Positions 57,001 through 64,000 of a DNA stretch of 64,000 nucleotides are shown here, one piece after another. Below the pieces are notes generated by a model that was given only the letters and a program-made list of their open reading frames with translations, did no database searches and was not told the origin of the DNA. Numbering within the stretch: the first letter of the stretch is position 1; each line of letters starts with the position of its first letter. The position numbers and the translations under genes are program-made. This DNA comes from Pomphorhynchus laevis (lineage: Eukaryota; Acanthocephala; Palaeacanthocephala; Echinorhynchida; Pomphorhynchidae): NCBI GenBank assembly GCA_012934845.2, contig WNNJ02001095.1:1-64000 (forward strand), written 5' to 3'.

Positions 57001-60000
57001 TTAAAGCTGAATTGGAAATGTTGAATTTCATGCAATAGATGCATGGAAATTCTATTTACCCAAACTGCAATCAATTTTGTCACACAATTATAAATTTAAA
57101 ATTAATGAATATGTAAATCAAAAATTGTCTAATATATAAATCATTAAAATTTATGGCATTTTGGAGGAAGATCAATTGCAACAGAAATCTGTAGAAATTA
57201 TAAATATATAAAATTAAAGAATATAGAAAATTAAACGGAAAATCGTAAAATATAAATCAGCAAAATATTATTTAAATGTATTGAATGTTGGAGGAATATC
57301 AAGTGAAACAGAAATACTGTTCTGTTTTATTTTTTATATATTCCATAAATATATTATTTTATATATAACATAAATATAAAATAAATATAAATCAATAAAC
57401 GAGTATAAATATTTACAATAAATAGATAATATACAATGGTATGTATTATAAGTATATAACATAAAATTAATGAATATAAAATCAAACGGAAAATCGTAAA
57501 ATATAAATCAGCAAAATATTATTTAAATGTATTGAATTTTGGAGGAAGATCAATTAAAACAGAAATACTGTTCTTTTTTATATACTACAAATATAAATAT
57601 GAAATAAATAGAAATCAATAAAATGAATATAAAATTTACTCTAGATATATAATATACTGTGGGATATATTATAAATATATAATATAAAATCAAATAATAT
57701 AGATGTAAGATAAAACGGAAAATCATAAAATGTACATCAACTATATATTATTAAGTAAATTTAAGCCTTTAAGTTTAAATTGTTCATGGATAGTAAATAA
57801 TATAGTGTGCTAGAATAACACATCACTAAAATGTATTTAGCCCCGCTGCTATTTAGGGTTAATAAATAGGGTTTAAATCATGATAATATAGCAGTTCCTC
57901 AGGATGGCATGTTATCTTTATGCTAATACATGGTATGTTATATCTTAATTGGTTAATACAAATTATTATTTTTTAAATATTCTTTTAAAATTATAATATT
58001 TCTATTTAAAAATGCGTGTGCAGTGTAAAATAGTGTATGTATTTTTATGTATTTTTTTTTGTAAAATTTATGTATTTCCAGTCTACGAAATATCGATGTT
58101 GAATTGATGAAACGACTTGACTCAAAAGTTAACATTATTCCAATAATAGCTAAATCTGACACGTTAACATCTGACGAGTTAAGAAAGTTCAAGGATGTTA
58201 TTCGACAAGATTTATCAAGGGAACAGATTAACATATTCGACTTCTCTGAATGTCATCTTCCTAATCGAATTGATGGAAAACTTCCACCAATTGTCGGTCA
58301 ACAGAAGCGGCCTGCTCCTTCTACATTATTGTCTCCTCCTTTTGCTGTTGTAGGAAGTAATTGTGTGGTTGAAAAAGATGGGGTGTTTGTCAGAGGCCGA
58401 GAATACCCGTGGGGATTTGTCAATGGTGAGCAGTCACTTAATTTTAAAATTTTATTCCTTAGGTTTAATACAAATTTTATTTAGCCCATGCACGTCACAA
58501 TTTAAGTAGCCCTCAACTGTAACTGCAGCAACATCGCCAGATGTGTTTATGTTTTAGCTTCTTTAAATGTACTATTATTTGACCTTCATTTTATCGTTCG
58601 GGCTACACTATCGATAAAACATTGTGTGTTATTGAATGAGAAAAATACACTAGGTTATTTCTTTATGAGAAAAATCGATATTCGATAGTTTTTATGCCTG
58701 TATTACGCAATATTATGAAAAATATAAAATTACAAAATGTTCGTTTTTTAAATAATTTAAAAATGCTTTTTTTTAATAATTTAATTATTAATTAAATTAA
58801 TTATATTTTAAATAATCTTTATAATTATTGTTCAAATAATTTTTACATTTTTCATTCAACGAGCCAAAATCAATTGATTTGCCATCATGAATTGTCTTGA
58901 TGTCTTTCGTATCAGGATTGACAAATATAAAGGAAACTTCAGTTTCCTTCATAAATATATTAATGTGTTGCGATTTAAAAAGCTCTGACACACATGACTG
59001 AAATACTATCACATAAAAAGTCAAATTTTAATAGTTCAATAATGCTGAATTTTTTAAGCCAAATTTTAATTGTTCAATGTTGAGTGCTGCGTTTACTGTT
59101 ACTAGCAACGCAAATCTTTTTGAAATTGAAACACATTTATCATACAGAAGCGACATAATATTATTTATATGCTTTTATATTTTATTAATTTTTATATTTT
59201 TTGATTTTATCAGTAGATTGTTGATTGAATAGGCCGTCCTGATTCTTGATTGTCGAATTGAGGGCGACCCGCATTTTTCATATTCGAAAAACAATGTTTT
59301 TAAATTGTTTGCAATACATTCGCTATACATGTTCTTTGCTTAATTGTTAGTTTTTGTGATTTTTTGTATTAACGTTCTTCCATATACTCTAGAGGGCAGA
59401 AACATATGTCTGAATGAAAATCAGAAAAAATCAATCAGGTTGATCCTTTCCGAATTTTCTACTCTTTTTCTGTTTTAATGATATACATGCGCATTTGATC
59501 ATTCGTTTGAATAATAAGAAAGGGCAAATGTATTATGGAACACAAATTCGGAGCATGGACTCACTTGTCCATGCTCCGAATAGCCCGTATTTATATCGAT
59601 CCTTGTGCACCTGTATGTGGTTGTTGTATATTTTAACGATAAGTGAGTTCGGTAGTGGCGTTAGATCACTGTTAAGCAACATTTAAGTAGCAGTATAGCT
59701 AACCAAATGTTGTATGTGCTTTATTTTTAACACATTTATTAGGAATAGCCAACTTTCAAACGAATGAAAACTAGTGAATACTGTATATGTCTCATTTACT
59801 TAATCTCTTGGAAAAATCTAATGAGAAATCTGAGTTTTCAATTTCTTTACACTCTTTCGGGAGTATTCCTTCATTCCTTTTCTGAAGTATTCATATTCCT
59901 TTTCTGTATATTCGCTATGTTTGAAAATTTCTCTGTCAGGTATATTTTTGCAATATACCTAATTATATCGGCATTTGTAAAATTCGCAGCAATTTCAGCC

Positions 60001-61702
60001 AATTTCACACATTCTGAATGCCGTCATTGATGGTGGATCCCATTTAGTCACTTACCCATGAGGTGATCGACCGCTTGCCCAATATTTGAATGCTCGGCGG
60101 TATTCACATTTGACAAAATTCACGCAAGCCCCATGTATATAAATTTTTAAGGAAACATTTCTAATGAAGCTGTTAAAAGCGTTACTCGCATCTACTGCGT
60201 GTGGTCCATACAGTTTATAGTAATGTTCAGCCAAAGAATACATTGCATAATTACGACCACATTTTCAAGAGGTGTCGGTGTTTAAATAAAAAAATCACGA
60301 ACGCCACCATCCTTTCTTGGAAGGGTTATTAATCTACTTCATGAATACTATTCTACACGTAAGAACTGTGATTTTTAGGATTTTATTGCCTCTGTAGATA
60401 AGCGAATTGCTAAATTTGCGAACGCCTGCAAAATGCGCCTCCACTTAACGAATAATTGCGTCAGAATTAATCCTTTTAAATTGTGATGAATGACGGTCTC
60501 TTGAATCAGAGACTGTTGGTGAGACATGTATCCCGCAGCAGCTCCAAGGACTCTGGAATAAGTTCTGGAAATTCATCTTTGACTATCTTTTCGTTAATTA
60601 TTTAGTCATAATGTAACATTCCAGATGAATCTCTGTCTTAGAGTTCCTCATTCGCAGCAAAAATCTTTACAGTTTCTATAAATCAGTTATATTTCGTTTT
60701 TATAGTTGTGGATGTATTTTTTAAAGAATTGCGATGTACCAGATTATGAGCATCATACCGAGGTTCATGATTTTTCAAATTATTAACACCGCAGTCTTAC
60801 AGTCAAAAACGGATGTACATTGGCAGAAAGTAGACGCTTCTAAAAATGATTATTTGAACGACTTTTTTAACGTTTTTGAAGTTTTTGTCATTTCATGCAA
60901 ATCAATCAAAGCTCACTACGCTGCCAGCCTGGAAGAGGCCTAATAATCTTACAATTTAAATTATAAGTGCGAGCCATTATTGTGTGAGTTTTAAAAATTA
61001 CTAACTATTCGTTTTAATAATTACTAAATTAATAATTTATATTTTTTAATAATTAATTATTAGTAATTAATTAAGTTAGAAACATATATTAAAAGATTAT
61101 TTAAATTATGAAATAAATACATTTAACGTAAAAATAATAGTAATGATTTCAGAGAACGTTAAAAAACTTTCCCGGATGCATATGGAACTGCATCTTCGCT
61201 AATGCAATGCTAATTTTGCAGCTAGTAATTGACAGAATTATTGTAGCTACTGTAGCAACGTAGTAGATCACACGTTTCACCCATAGTCTTAATTCGCCAT
61301 TTGTAATCACGATAGAAGATTGCACTTTCAAATAATACAATTTATTAATTTCCTCTTTTTATTTGAAAATATCTTTATTGTAGCAATTATAATGTAACTG
61401 TTCAATTGAATTTTATTAATAACACTTGCGTGTTACTTATAATCAATGATTACACTGTTTAAATTGTCTATACATTAGTCTTTTATTTTAGTTGAGTGCA
61501 CTGATCACTGCGATTTCATCCCTCTTCGTAAGCTTCTTATACGGTAATACATTTGACTAAAAATTTTAATTCTCTTTAATTCTATGAAAAGATCTCATAT
61601 GTGTGACATAAAGGAAAAGACGCATAACGTCCATTACGAAACGTTTAGAGCAAAGAGACTATCCGATGTAATACTCGACGCCTCAATTCCATTAAACGAA
61701 AG
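44485..61702 (+). CDS. Septin, septin-7-like group (exons spread over 17 kb)
   Basis: A filament-forming GTPase of the septin family, expected to assemble with other septins at cell cortex, cleavage furrow or cilium base. Six coding exons are seen: 44,485-45,052; 55,513-55,759; 55,816-55,953; 58,082-58,425; 61,492-61,543; 61,592-61,702. All introns are GT-AG and every junction keeps the frame (phases 1, 2, 2, 1, 2). Numbering from the Met at 44,602, the protein has an unusual 120-residue Ser/Asn/Pro-rich N-terminus, [20 protein letters not shown] (basic alpha-0 helix), GESGLGKST (G1, 151-159), DTPGFG (G3, 220-225), AKSD (G4, 302-305, usually AKAD), FAVVGSN and GREYPWG. It then reaches the HCDF..LRKLLIR end of the GTP-binding domain. 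The coiled-coil C-terminus is outside the window. Neighbours are all transposons. Subgroup assignment rests on overall resemblance. Confidence 0.95.
45180..45315 (+). repeat. Duplicate of the DNA upstream of the ankyrin fragment
   Basis: Matches 42,430-42,550 nearly base for base (CTACATACTTTAAATGTTTA, ATTGCGTTGATAACTAATCT, TGTTATCTCGGGATCTTGAT), then departs just as the ankyrin frame begins. It lies in septin intron 1, between PLE-1 terminal scraps at 45,098-45,185 and 45,330-45,580. Confidence 0.88.
45330..45960 (+). mobile_element. PLE-1 terminal scrap and AT repeats
   Basis: The + terminal region runs from GGATCGAGGAATAGGGGCCG to ATACGTTGACTCAGATAAAT at about 45,570, followed by TATAATATAT-type simple repeats to 45,720. 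No coding content. Confidence 0.65.
45961..47040 (+). mobile_element. PLE-1 copy with the shared internal deletion
   Basis: It begins at the junction sequence also present in the 12.6-kb and 39.5-kb copies (GAGGTCAAACAAAAATG near 46,047). It continues [16 protein letters not shown] (46,113 onward, with a stop in EYEF), [15 protein letters not shown] (46,217 onward) and ends in FLWMDNK at 46,698. The 3' terminal region runs to TACGTAGACTCAGTTAGCTG at 47,047. In-frame stops (46,161 and 46,550) make it inactive. It lies in septin intron 1 in sense orientation. Confidence 0.88.
47035..48234. repeat. Inverted duplication, right copy (pairs with 10,474-11,690)
   Basis: Reverse-complement of the segment next to the 11.7-kb PLE-1. 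It includes the minisatellite (47,780-47,905), the PLE-type tail GATTGCTCAAGTTATCATCT (47,281) and the outer limit AATAATGATAA. It differs by scattered substitutions (for example GATTGCTC against GATAGCTC). Confidence 0.88.
48235..48775. other. AT-rich intronic spacer
   Basis: No gene. There are simple repeats (GATAATATTATCATAATATT at 48,480 and AAATGAAATGAAATTAAATT near 48,640). Confidence 0.45.
48776..49335 (-). mobile_element. Two PLE-1 3' ends
   Basis: Minus-oriented pieces begin at 48,774 (TTAGCTAACTGAGTCTACAT) and about 49,130. They carry the landmarks AATTGACTAATAAATAACAG, AAGATTATAAGTCATCATG, GGATAAGAGGTTATCAG and CATAGCAGCGAGGCCAAAT. Between them is an ATAATTAATATTTATAATTA duplication. 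Confidence 0.7.
49336..50345. other. AT-rich intronic spacer
   Basis: It contains an ATATAACAT tandem stretch (49,700-49,790) that folds on itself. Text at 49,385-49,520 resembles 48,285-48,440 (GGTAATCACTTTCATATGAT, AAGTATATGATGTGATCTAG), a direct duplication about 1.1 kb apart. Confidence 0.5.
50348..50458 (+). pseudogene. UBA-domain fragment, ubiquilin-like
   Basis: A short open frame reads [20 protein letters not shown], then [15 protein letters not shown] and a stop. The pattern GF.(N)R..N..AL....GD.N.AVERI is that of a ubiquitin-associated (UBA) domain, closest in style to the C-terminal one of ubiquilin, which binds ubiquitin chains. An acceptor-like TAAG precedes it. With no upstream ubiquilin sequence nearby it is probably a stray exon or processed-gene remnant within the septin intron, on the same strand. 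The slight length increase near the start (MGSTVGF for MGF) suggests decay. Confidence 0.55.
50460..51215. other. Intronic spacer
   Basis: Less AT-rich than usual for the window but no clear frame. It may be the eroded 5' part of the LINE-4 fragment that follows. Confidence 0.35.
51216..51690 (+). pseudogene. LINE-4 reverse transcriptase fragment
   Basis: A + frame at about 51,240-51,360 reads [36 protein letters not shown], the first catalytic palm region of a CR1- or Jockey-type RT (motif A Asp in SSGFDVIDH). It decays after 51,400. The part encoding the second catalytic motif is not recognisable. Sequence differs from LINE-1 and LINE-3. Confidence 0.72.
52200..52500 (-). pseudogene. RLE-A C-terminal tail, +1 shifted
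   Basis: A frame from 52,544 reads [40 protein letters not shown] and [16 protein letters not shown]. It corresponds to the tail seen in the 1.5-kb copy and normally follows DVNVF directly. A single-nucleotide change in a homopolymer (seven T where six would keep the frame) separates it, so the break may be recent, or a sequencing slip. Confidence 0.88.
52441..55212 (-). CDS. RLE-A polyprotein: Cys-rich domain, RT, restriction-like endonuclease
   Basis: A 923-codon frame from the ATG at 55,212. Residues 12-42 hold nine cysteines ([22 protein letters not shown]), probably a metal-binding nucleic-acid domain. RT spans about 330-580, with [33 protein letters not shown] (motif A, about 440), [15 protein letters not shown] (about 490) and FADDANFVG (530-533; FADD instead of YADD). 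A CxC...H...C cluster ([19 protein letters not shown], about 812-830) precedes [24 protein letters not shown] and [10 protein letters not shown], the PD-(D/E)XK type nuclease core. The frame ends with an aberrant tail because a T run near 52,493 has one extra base. Confidence 0.92.
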   Translation of the reverse strand: MPKGRPDSVLKCCNCNGQAAKCKNCKCVKAGRKCTTCRVGGCINKTNISTSSDVCILTGIPENNIYRNAIESESSQRNAYQNHANRTVITDATQIVSVNNGISNNLEICNIEGIYQVVIQWKPNIMVLPRCSASNTIIDTIANFYFDVARKNNNENSVLKSATVFLQCVLQRIPSKKVNVIRKTLENRLALWSTKKYKELFDEANYLQVAFSEPRKNSHMTDWKKNYVRLMLRGKVAASSAILDNNDSSGPLGPNVMVGSSSVKEVLENLHPIPENLHPDSLLSSPIHKAITHHSVRFTQIDEDAIIKACKKTNGSAGPSGCDSSLWKFMLTGFGNHSRNLARALAEFTIRLTTDKIPPGVLDAFTTCRLVAILKKSGGIRPIGVCEVTRRIVCKAILEVVKFDLQDVAGKSQLAVSQRGVIELAIHSIKSAFMSNKQRCVLAVDASNAFNSLNRQAAIHNIQYICPSLACVLANTYRTDAQLVLGGTSIFSREGFTQGDPLAMAAFSMASLPLINKIKNSVPSITQVWFADDANFVGTIDELNIVWNVLKSDGPQYGYFVNAKKTQLLTHPSEMKQACPLKEIGISSDGIMILGIPIGTTEYVDSVALDKSQSWTRLLDRLVEIAKVDPHVSYIGLTKSVQWKWTHFFRNTTFECGHLSTLLYILKDKLLPSITSRTLNHDWWTTLTSPLKLGGLGVLDPFFASTLEYENAQLICNTYDSEYTGETLRQVQSDVIKSISRQRINVYKNRLIDVKQRAQQAVLNAINHATQNCASSWLSALPLAVDNFHLHSYEFRDAICSRYGWNPPDLNKKTCICGTTNGIIHALSCKRGGVPIIRHNDIRNTIAYALSEICHGVEVEPTLQKIPDSLEFMNNSTTKNNNARLDISCYGLQDNRYERTFFDVNVFFSTCSVICQQFASRRL
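55513..55759 (+). CDS. Septin exon 2 (G1, switch and G3)
   Basis: Opens with [20 protein letters not shown] (P-loop). An insertion rich in Ser/Lys/Asn follows ([20 protein letters not shown]), then KTVSV, with a threonine at the place used for hydrolysis in catalytic septins, and [17 protein letters not shown]. The donor is GTAAGC at 55,760. Confidence 0.93.
55816..55953 (+). CDS. Septin exon 3
   Basis: [20 protein letters not shown], then [20 protein letters not shown]. It is preceded by a 56-bp intron with TTTGCAG acceptor and followed by a GTAAGC donor. The [13 protein letters not shown] block is a septin signature. Confidence 0.93.
56134..56499. repeat. Long foldback element with 148-bp arms
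   Basis: The left arm 56,134-56,281 (starting CTTCTGATTGTGGCAC) and right arm 56,352-56,499 (ending GTGCCACAATCAGAAG) are equal in length and differ at roughly a dozen positions. The 70-nt loop contains GGTGCTGAT (56,287-56,295) facing ATCAGCATC (56,338-56,346), and between them GATACAGACGTCCTGAGTTC followed by AAAACC, the latter resembling an RNA polymerase III B box. It lies in septin intron 3 and has no ORF. No clear target duplication was found. Confidence 0.92.
56505..57775. other. AT-rich intron sequence with direct repeats
   Basis: The block AACGGAAAATCGTAAAATATA, AATCAGCAAAATATTATTTA, TGTATTGAATTTTGGAGGAA occurs at 57,235 and 57,485, with related pieces at 57,150 and 57,715, so a roughly 250-bp unit repeats. 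Two CAACGTTAATTAT words form a small inverted set near 56,735-56,800. No coding signal. Confidence 0.55.
57780..57965 (+). mobile_element. PLE-1 terminal scrap
   Basis: Runs from CATGGATAGTAAATAATATA through TTTAGCCCCGCTGCTATTTA and GATAATATAGCAGTTCCTCA to TTATCTTTATGCTAATACAT. It keeps the CTGCTAT/ATAGCAG complementarity despite changes elsewhere. Confidence 0.7.
58082..58425 (+). CDS. Septin exon 4 (G4 and beta-meander)
   Basis: [40 protein letters not shown] and [20 protein letters not shown], then a Pro/Ser-rich insert ([15 protein letters not shown]) before [20 protein letters not shown] and YPWG. G4 reads AKSD where most septins have AKAD. The donor GTGAGC at 58,426 is in phase with the next exon. 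Confidence 0.93.
58426..59545. other. Septin intron with an unassigned minus-strand frame
   Basis: The minus frame 59,024-58,797 (75 codons: [40 protein letters not shown]) looks protein-like in its last two thirds. I could not place it. It could be an exon of a nested antisense gene or a decayed insert. The rest shows nothing. Confidence 0.3.
59546..59581. repeat. Perfect 15-bp hairpin
   Basis: ATTCGGAGCATGGAC (59,546-59,560) pairs exactly with GTCCATGCTCCGAAT (59,567-59,581), loop TCACTT. Being GC-rich in an AT-rich intron it is conspicuous. Its function is unknown. Confidence 0.9.
59930..60250 (-). pseudogene. RLE-A-related RT remnant
   Basis: A minus frame (60,243-60,052) contains [20 protein letters not shown], matching the motif A block of the 52-55 kb element ([20 protein letters not shown]). 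Beyond a stop, [14 protein letters not shown] corresponds to [14 protein letters not shown]. The FADD part is not recognisable. It lies antisense in septin intron 4, like the intact copy in intron 1. Confidence 0.72.
60251..61491. other. Septin intron, no gene seen
   Basis: Upstream RLE-A sequence may be present to about 60,600 but is not readable. The rest is AT-rich. The + frame 60,734-60,943 and minus frame 61,340-61,149 show no known domain. Confidence 0.4.
61492..61543 (+). CDS. Septin exon 5
   Basis: A 52-bp exon encoding [16 protein letters not shown] with split codons at both ends. HCDF..LR..LI is the conserved strand-helix near the end of the GTP-binding domain. The following intron is only 48 bp. 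Confidence 0.92.
61592..61702 (+). CDS. Septin exon 6
   Basis: [20 protein letters not shown], then [17 protein letters not shown]. HMxDxxxxTxxxHYExxRxxRL is the septin unique element region that forms the NC filament interface. The donor GTATCA follows at 61,703. The C-terminal coiled coil is not seen before 64,000. Confidence 0.92.
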
Positions 61703-61884
61703 GTATCAATGAAATCGTTATACCATTCTATTACTATTTTAGAATAATGAAGAATTAAAAAGAACCCACATGTTAATACAACAAAATATATAAAACATGG
61801 TTATTTATATCATATTTCTGTACCAGATATGTATCCGGTATATAAAATCTATACTAATATTTTAATTTTAAACTATTAAACGAA

Positions 61885-62540
61885 TATTTTTTATGGATAA
61901 TACATACTATGCTTTGTATTCGAATAAGGTACATTAAATAATAAAATTTCATCAGAGGAAATACGTCATTAGCTCGTATTTTGCCCCGTTACATGTTGGG
62001 TCCAGAAATAAGGCAGTCGTTTGGCCATACAGTCCGATGACCATAATCCTCATGTAATGCTTATATGACCTCTAATTCTTATTCTTCTATTATTTATTAT
62101 TCAATTCATACAAATTGACTTTTATTTTAAATTTCAATTTTAAATTTTAACTATAAAATATAAATATAAATATAAATATAAATTGTATAAAATCGTATAT
62201 TATTATTTATTATTTATCAAATAATAAATATTAATAAATATAAATAATCAATATAAATTTATTTATTAAATTTAAAATCATTCAAAATCATTTTTATGGA
62301 TAATAAAGTTTTGACTTTGTATAAATATGCTTTGTATTATAATAGAATACTATATAATCAAATTTCATCAGATGAAATGCGTCATTAGCACGTGTTTGGC
62401 CCCTCTGCTATGTTGGGTCGAGTATTCAGGGACCGAAACCTGATAGTATAGCAGTTTCTCTTGATGACCTCAAATCTTTATTCTGATGCATAGTCTGCTT
62501 TTATTAGGCAATTCATAAAAATTAACTTTTATTTTAAATT
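61885..62540 (+). mobile_element. Two PLE-1 terminal regions in tandem
   Basis: The first (61,890-62,160) runs from ATGGATAATACATACTATGC to a TTCATACAAATTGACTTTTA tail. The second (62,297-62,535) runs from ATGGATAATAAAGTTTTGAC through TTGGCCCCTCTGCTATGTTG and CCTGATAGTATAGCAGTTTC. Both are old and diverged. A TATAAATATAAATATAAA microsatellite lies at 62,157-62,180. Confidence 0.72.
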
Positions 62541-62689
62541 TTAATTTTATTTGCTACGTAAATAAAAATATGAATAAAAACATTTAAAATATTTAAAACA
62601 TTTAAAGTTCTTTCTGAGTTGTGAACTTTCGCACACTATTATTACTTAGTTACTTTTAATTGCATCAACTTTAGTGGAGTTTTTTTGTT

Positions 62690-63115
62690 GTACTGAAATT
62701 ATCATCGATGTAAACCTCCGGCTTAATCGTAGGATTTCCTTCAAATAGTCTGCGTTCAACGTCGGCCATGTAGAAATTCGCAAATATTGGTCCCAAAACA
62801 CATCCCATTGATACCTTATCTACTTGTTTATATAATATCTTGTCTGGGAGATTAAACAGTATTCTGGATGTGCAAATCTTCGATAAGCTCGTTAGCTCAT
62901 CCTACTTAATGTTTGGTGGCACGAGTTCAAGGTCATCGTTATAATATACATATTTAATTATAATTTCGATTGTATTCTCTAGTGGTATATTAGTGAAGAG
63001 ATCTTTCACATCCATAGAGTATATTACGGACATTCCTTCAATTGTCTTAAGAACATATATGAACTCTTTTGTAGAAATTACCGAATATTCTTTATTAGCT
63101 AATTTATTCATAATT
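62690..63115 (-). pseudogene. Penelope-type RT fragment (PLE-2-like)
   Basis: The minus strand starts MNKLANKEYSVISTKEFIYV and continues YSMDVKDLFTNIPLENTIEI (catalytic palm region with the first Asp) and ELVPPNIK, then a stop. The same frame goes on DKVSMGCVLGPIFANFYMAD and ends PEVYIDDNF, the YxDD site. VSMGxxLGPxxANFYM with YIDD is a canonical Penelope RT. One in-frame stop and 5' and 3' truncation make it inactive. Confidence 0.85.
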
Positions 63116-63119
63116 ACTT

Positions 63120-64000
63120 TATTTTAATAAAGCTAATTTTATATAATATACACAGACTTAGTTTGCTGATCTGATTTGTTTTATCTGTGTAAACGGTTAA
63201 ATAATGCAACTGTTAATATACAATTATTTACATTTTATTATTATTTTATTTATAATTAATATAAAATACGCAGACTCAGGTTGTTGATCTGATACTTTGC
63301 TACGTAAATAAAAATGTGAATAAATTAAATATTCACAGAAGTTTAATTTGCATTTTCAAAAATTAATAACAAAACAAAATTAAACAAAGTCATTTAATTA
63401 AACGAATTAAATAATTATTAAATAATTTATTTATTTAGATAAATTGTTATATATTATTTTTGTTAAAATACACTTTATAATTATCAAATAATTGCGCACT
63501 AGAAATACTAATTATTCATGTCGAGAGTGGTGGGTGTGGTAAATTCTGTGTGGATGTCGAATCAACAAGACGGGGTCCAGTCAAGCCAGGCATTCTAATT
63601 CAGCGAATTTTGAATATTTTCTCTATGTCATTATGGTGGAAAGTATCAGAAAAAATGAAAATAATTATTCAACAAAGTATTTATGCTGCATAGTTCTATT
63701 TAGTAATTTATTAAATTGATTATAAAATAATATATAATTAATAAATGATCAATAAATAATTTTGTTCATTATGTAAATGACAAAAAGCAATGAATTTAAA
63801 TTTAATAATTTCACATAATCGTATATTACACGATTTTCGTAATATTTAACATGCAATGATTTCTAATTTAATAATTTTTTAATAAAATTAAAAATTTGTA
63901 AATAATTATTGTATTCAATTTCTTTAGCAATTAAATTATTAAAAATTTTAACTTTATTTTAAATGTTTTTATCAGAACGTTACTATCAAAAATAGAGGAG
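63120..64000. other. Right edge: PLE termini and an unknown frame
   Basis: PLE-1-like ends (ATACACAGACTTAGTTTGCT at 63,146 and ATACGCAGACTCAGGTTGTT at 63,265) lie about 120 bp apart. From 63,518 a + frame reads HVESGGCGKFCVDVESTRRG then PVKPGILIQRILNIFSM and runs to a stop near 63,692, with no family recognised. The septin's remaining exons should lie to the right. Confidence 0.35.

Noticed and set aside
59764-60030. 88-codon hydrophobic + ORF resembling a membrane protein.
   Set aside because: It overlaps the minus-strand RLE-A remnant and its hydrophobic runs come from T-rich sequence.
1-64000. CRISPR arrays, tRNA or rRNA genes.
   Set aside because: No regularly spaced short repeats with unique spacers and no cloverleaf with both A and B boxes were seen; the tandem repeats are satellites or retroelement ends.

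Overview
The window is AT-rich eukaryotic (animal) DNA. The evidence for this is a split septin gene with GT-AG introns, non-LTR and Penelope-like retroelements, foldback repeats, and the absence of operons, ribosome-binding sites or prophage-like blocks. Two very short introns (48 and 56 bp) sit beside multi-kilobase ones, and there are hammerhead-type ribozyme motifs and a LINE of a type I associate with flatworms. Together these make a flatworm a reasonable guess, but the sequence does not settle the phylum.

The only gene I can follow across exons is a septin-7-like GTPase on the + strand. Six coding exons run from about 44,485 to 61,702 and the gene continues past the window. Every junction is in phase and the G1, G3 and G4 GTPase motifs are readable, so it looks functional. 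Its 10.5-kb intron holds a nearly complete antisense retrotransposon, several Penelope-like fragments and a ubiquilin-type UBA remnant.

Almost everything else is retroelement debris, grouped here into working families. PLE-1 is the commonest: an endonuclease-less-looking Penelope-type reverse transcriptase with a 3' terminal region repeated dozens of times, ending in a tract like TACGTAGACTCAGTTAGCTG. PLE-2 is a Penelope-type element with a GIY-YIG endonuclease, present as a head-to-head pair at 19.5-21.3 kb. PLE-3 is a third RT lineage at 31.2-31.8 kb. LINE-1 is a CR1/L2-like LINE with an apurinic-type endonuclease; its best copy is at 22.7-25.75 kb. LINE-2, LINE-3 and LINE-4 are diverged fragments. 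RLE-A and RLE-B are non-LTR elements with a restriction-like endonuclease; the best RLE-A copy is at 52.1-55.25 kb.

Layout: 0-1 kb is a 357-bp tandem repeat; 1-10 kb holds an RLE-A relic, two hammerhead-like ribozymes 454 bp apart, PLE-1 ends and a minisatellite; 10-18 kb holds PLE-1 copies and RLE-B; 18.5-31 kb holds LINE-1, PLE-2, LINE-2 and LINE-3; 31-42 kb is mostly PLE-1; 42.5 kb holds an ankyrin-repeat fragment; 44.5-62 kb is the septin locus; 62-64 kb holds PLE remnants.

The most interesting items are the paired hammerhead motifs (a possible retrozyme), a conserved pseudoknot-capable complementarity in the PLE-1 terminal region, a PLE-1 subfamily sharing one internal deletion, a 2.2-kb inverted duplication 35 kb apart, and a 148-bp-arm foldback with a tRNA-like loop. 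No tRNA, rRNA or CRISPR array was seen.
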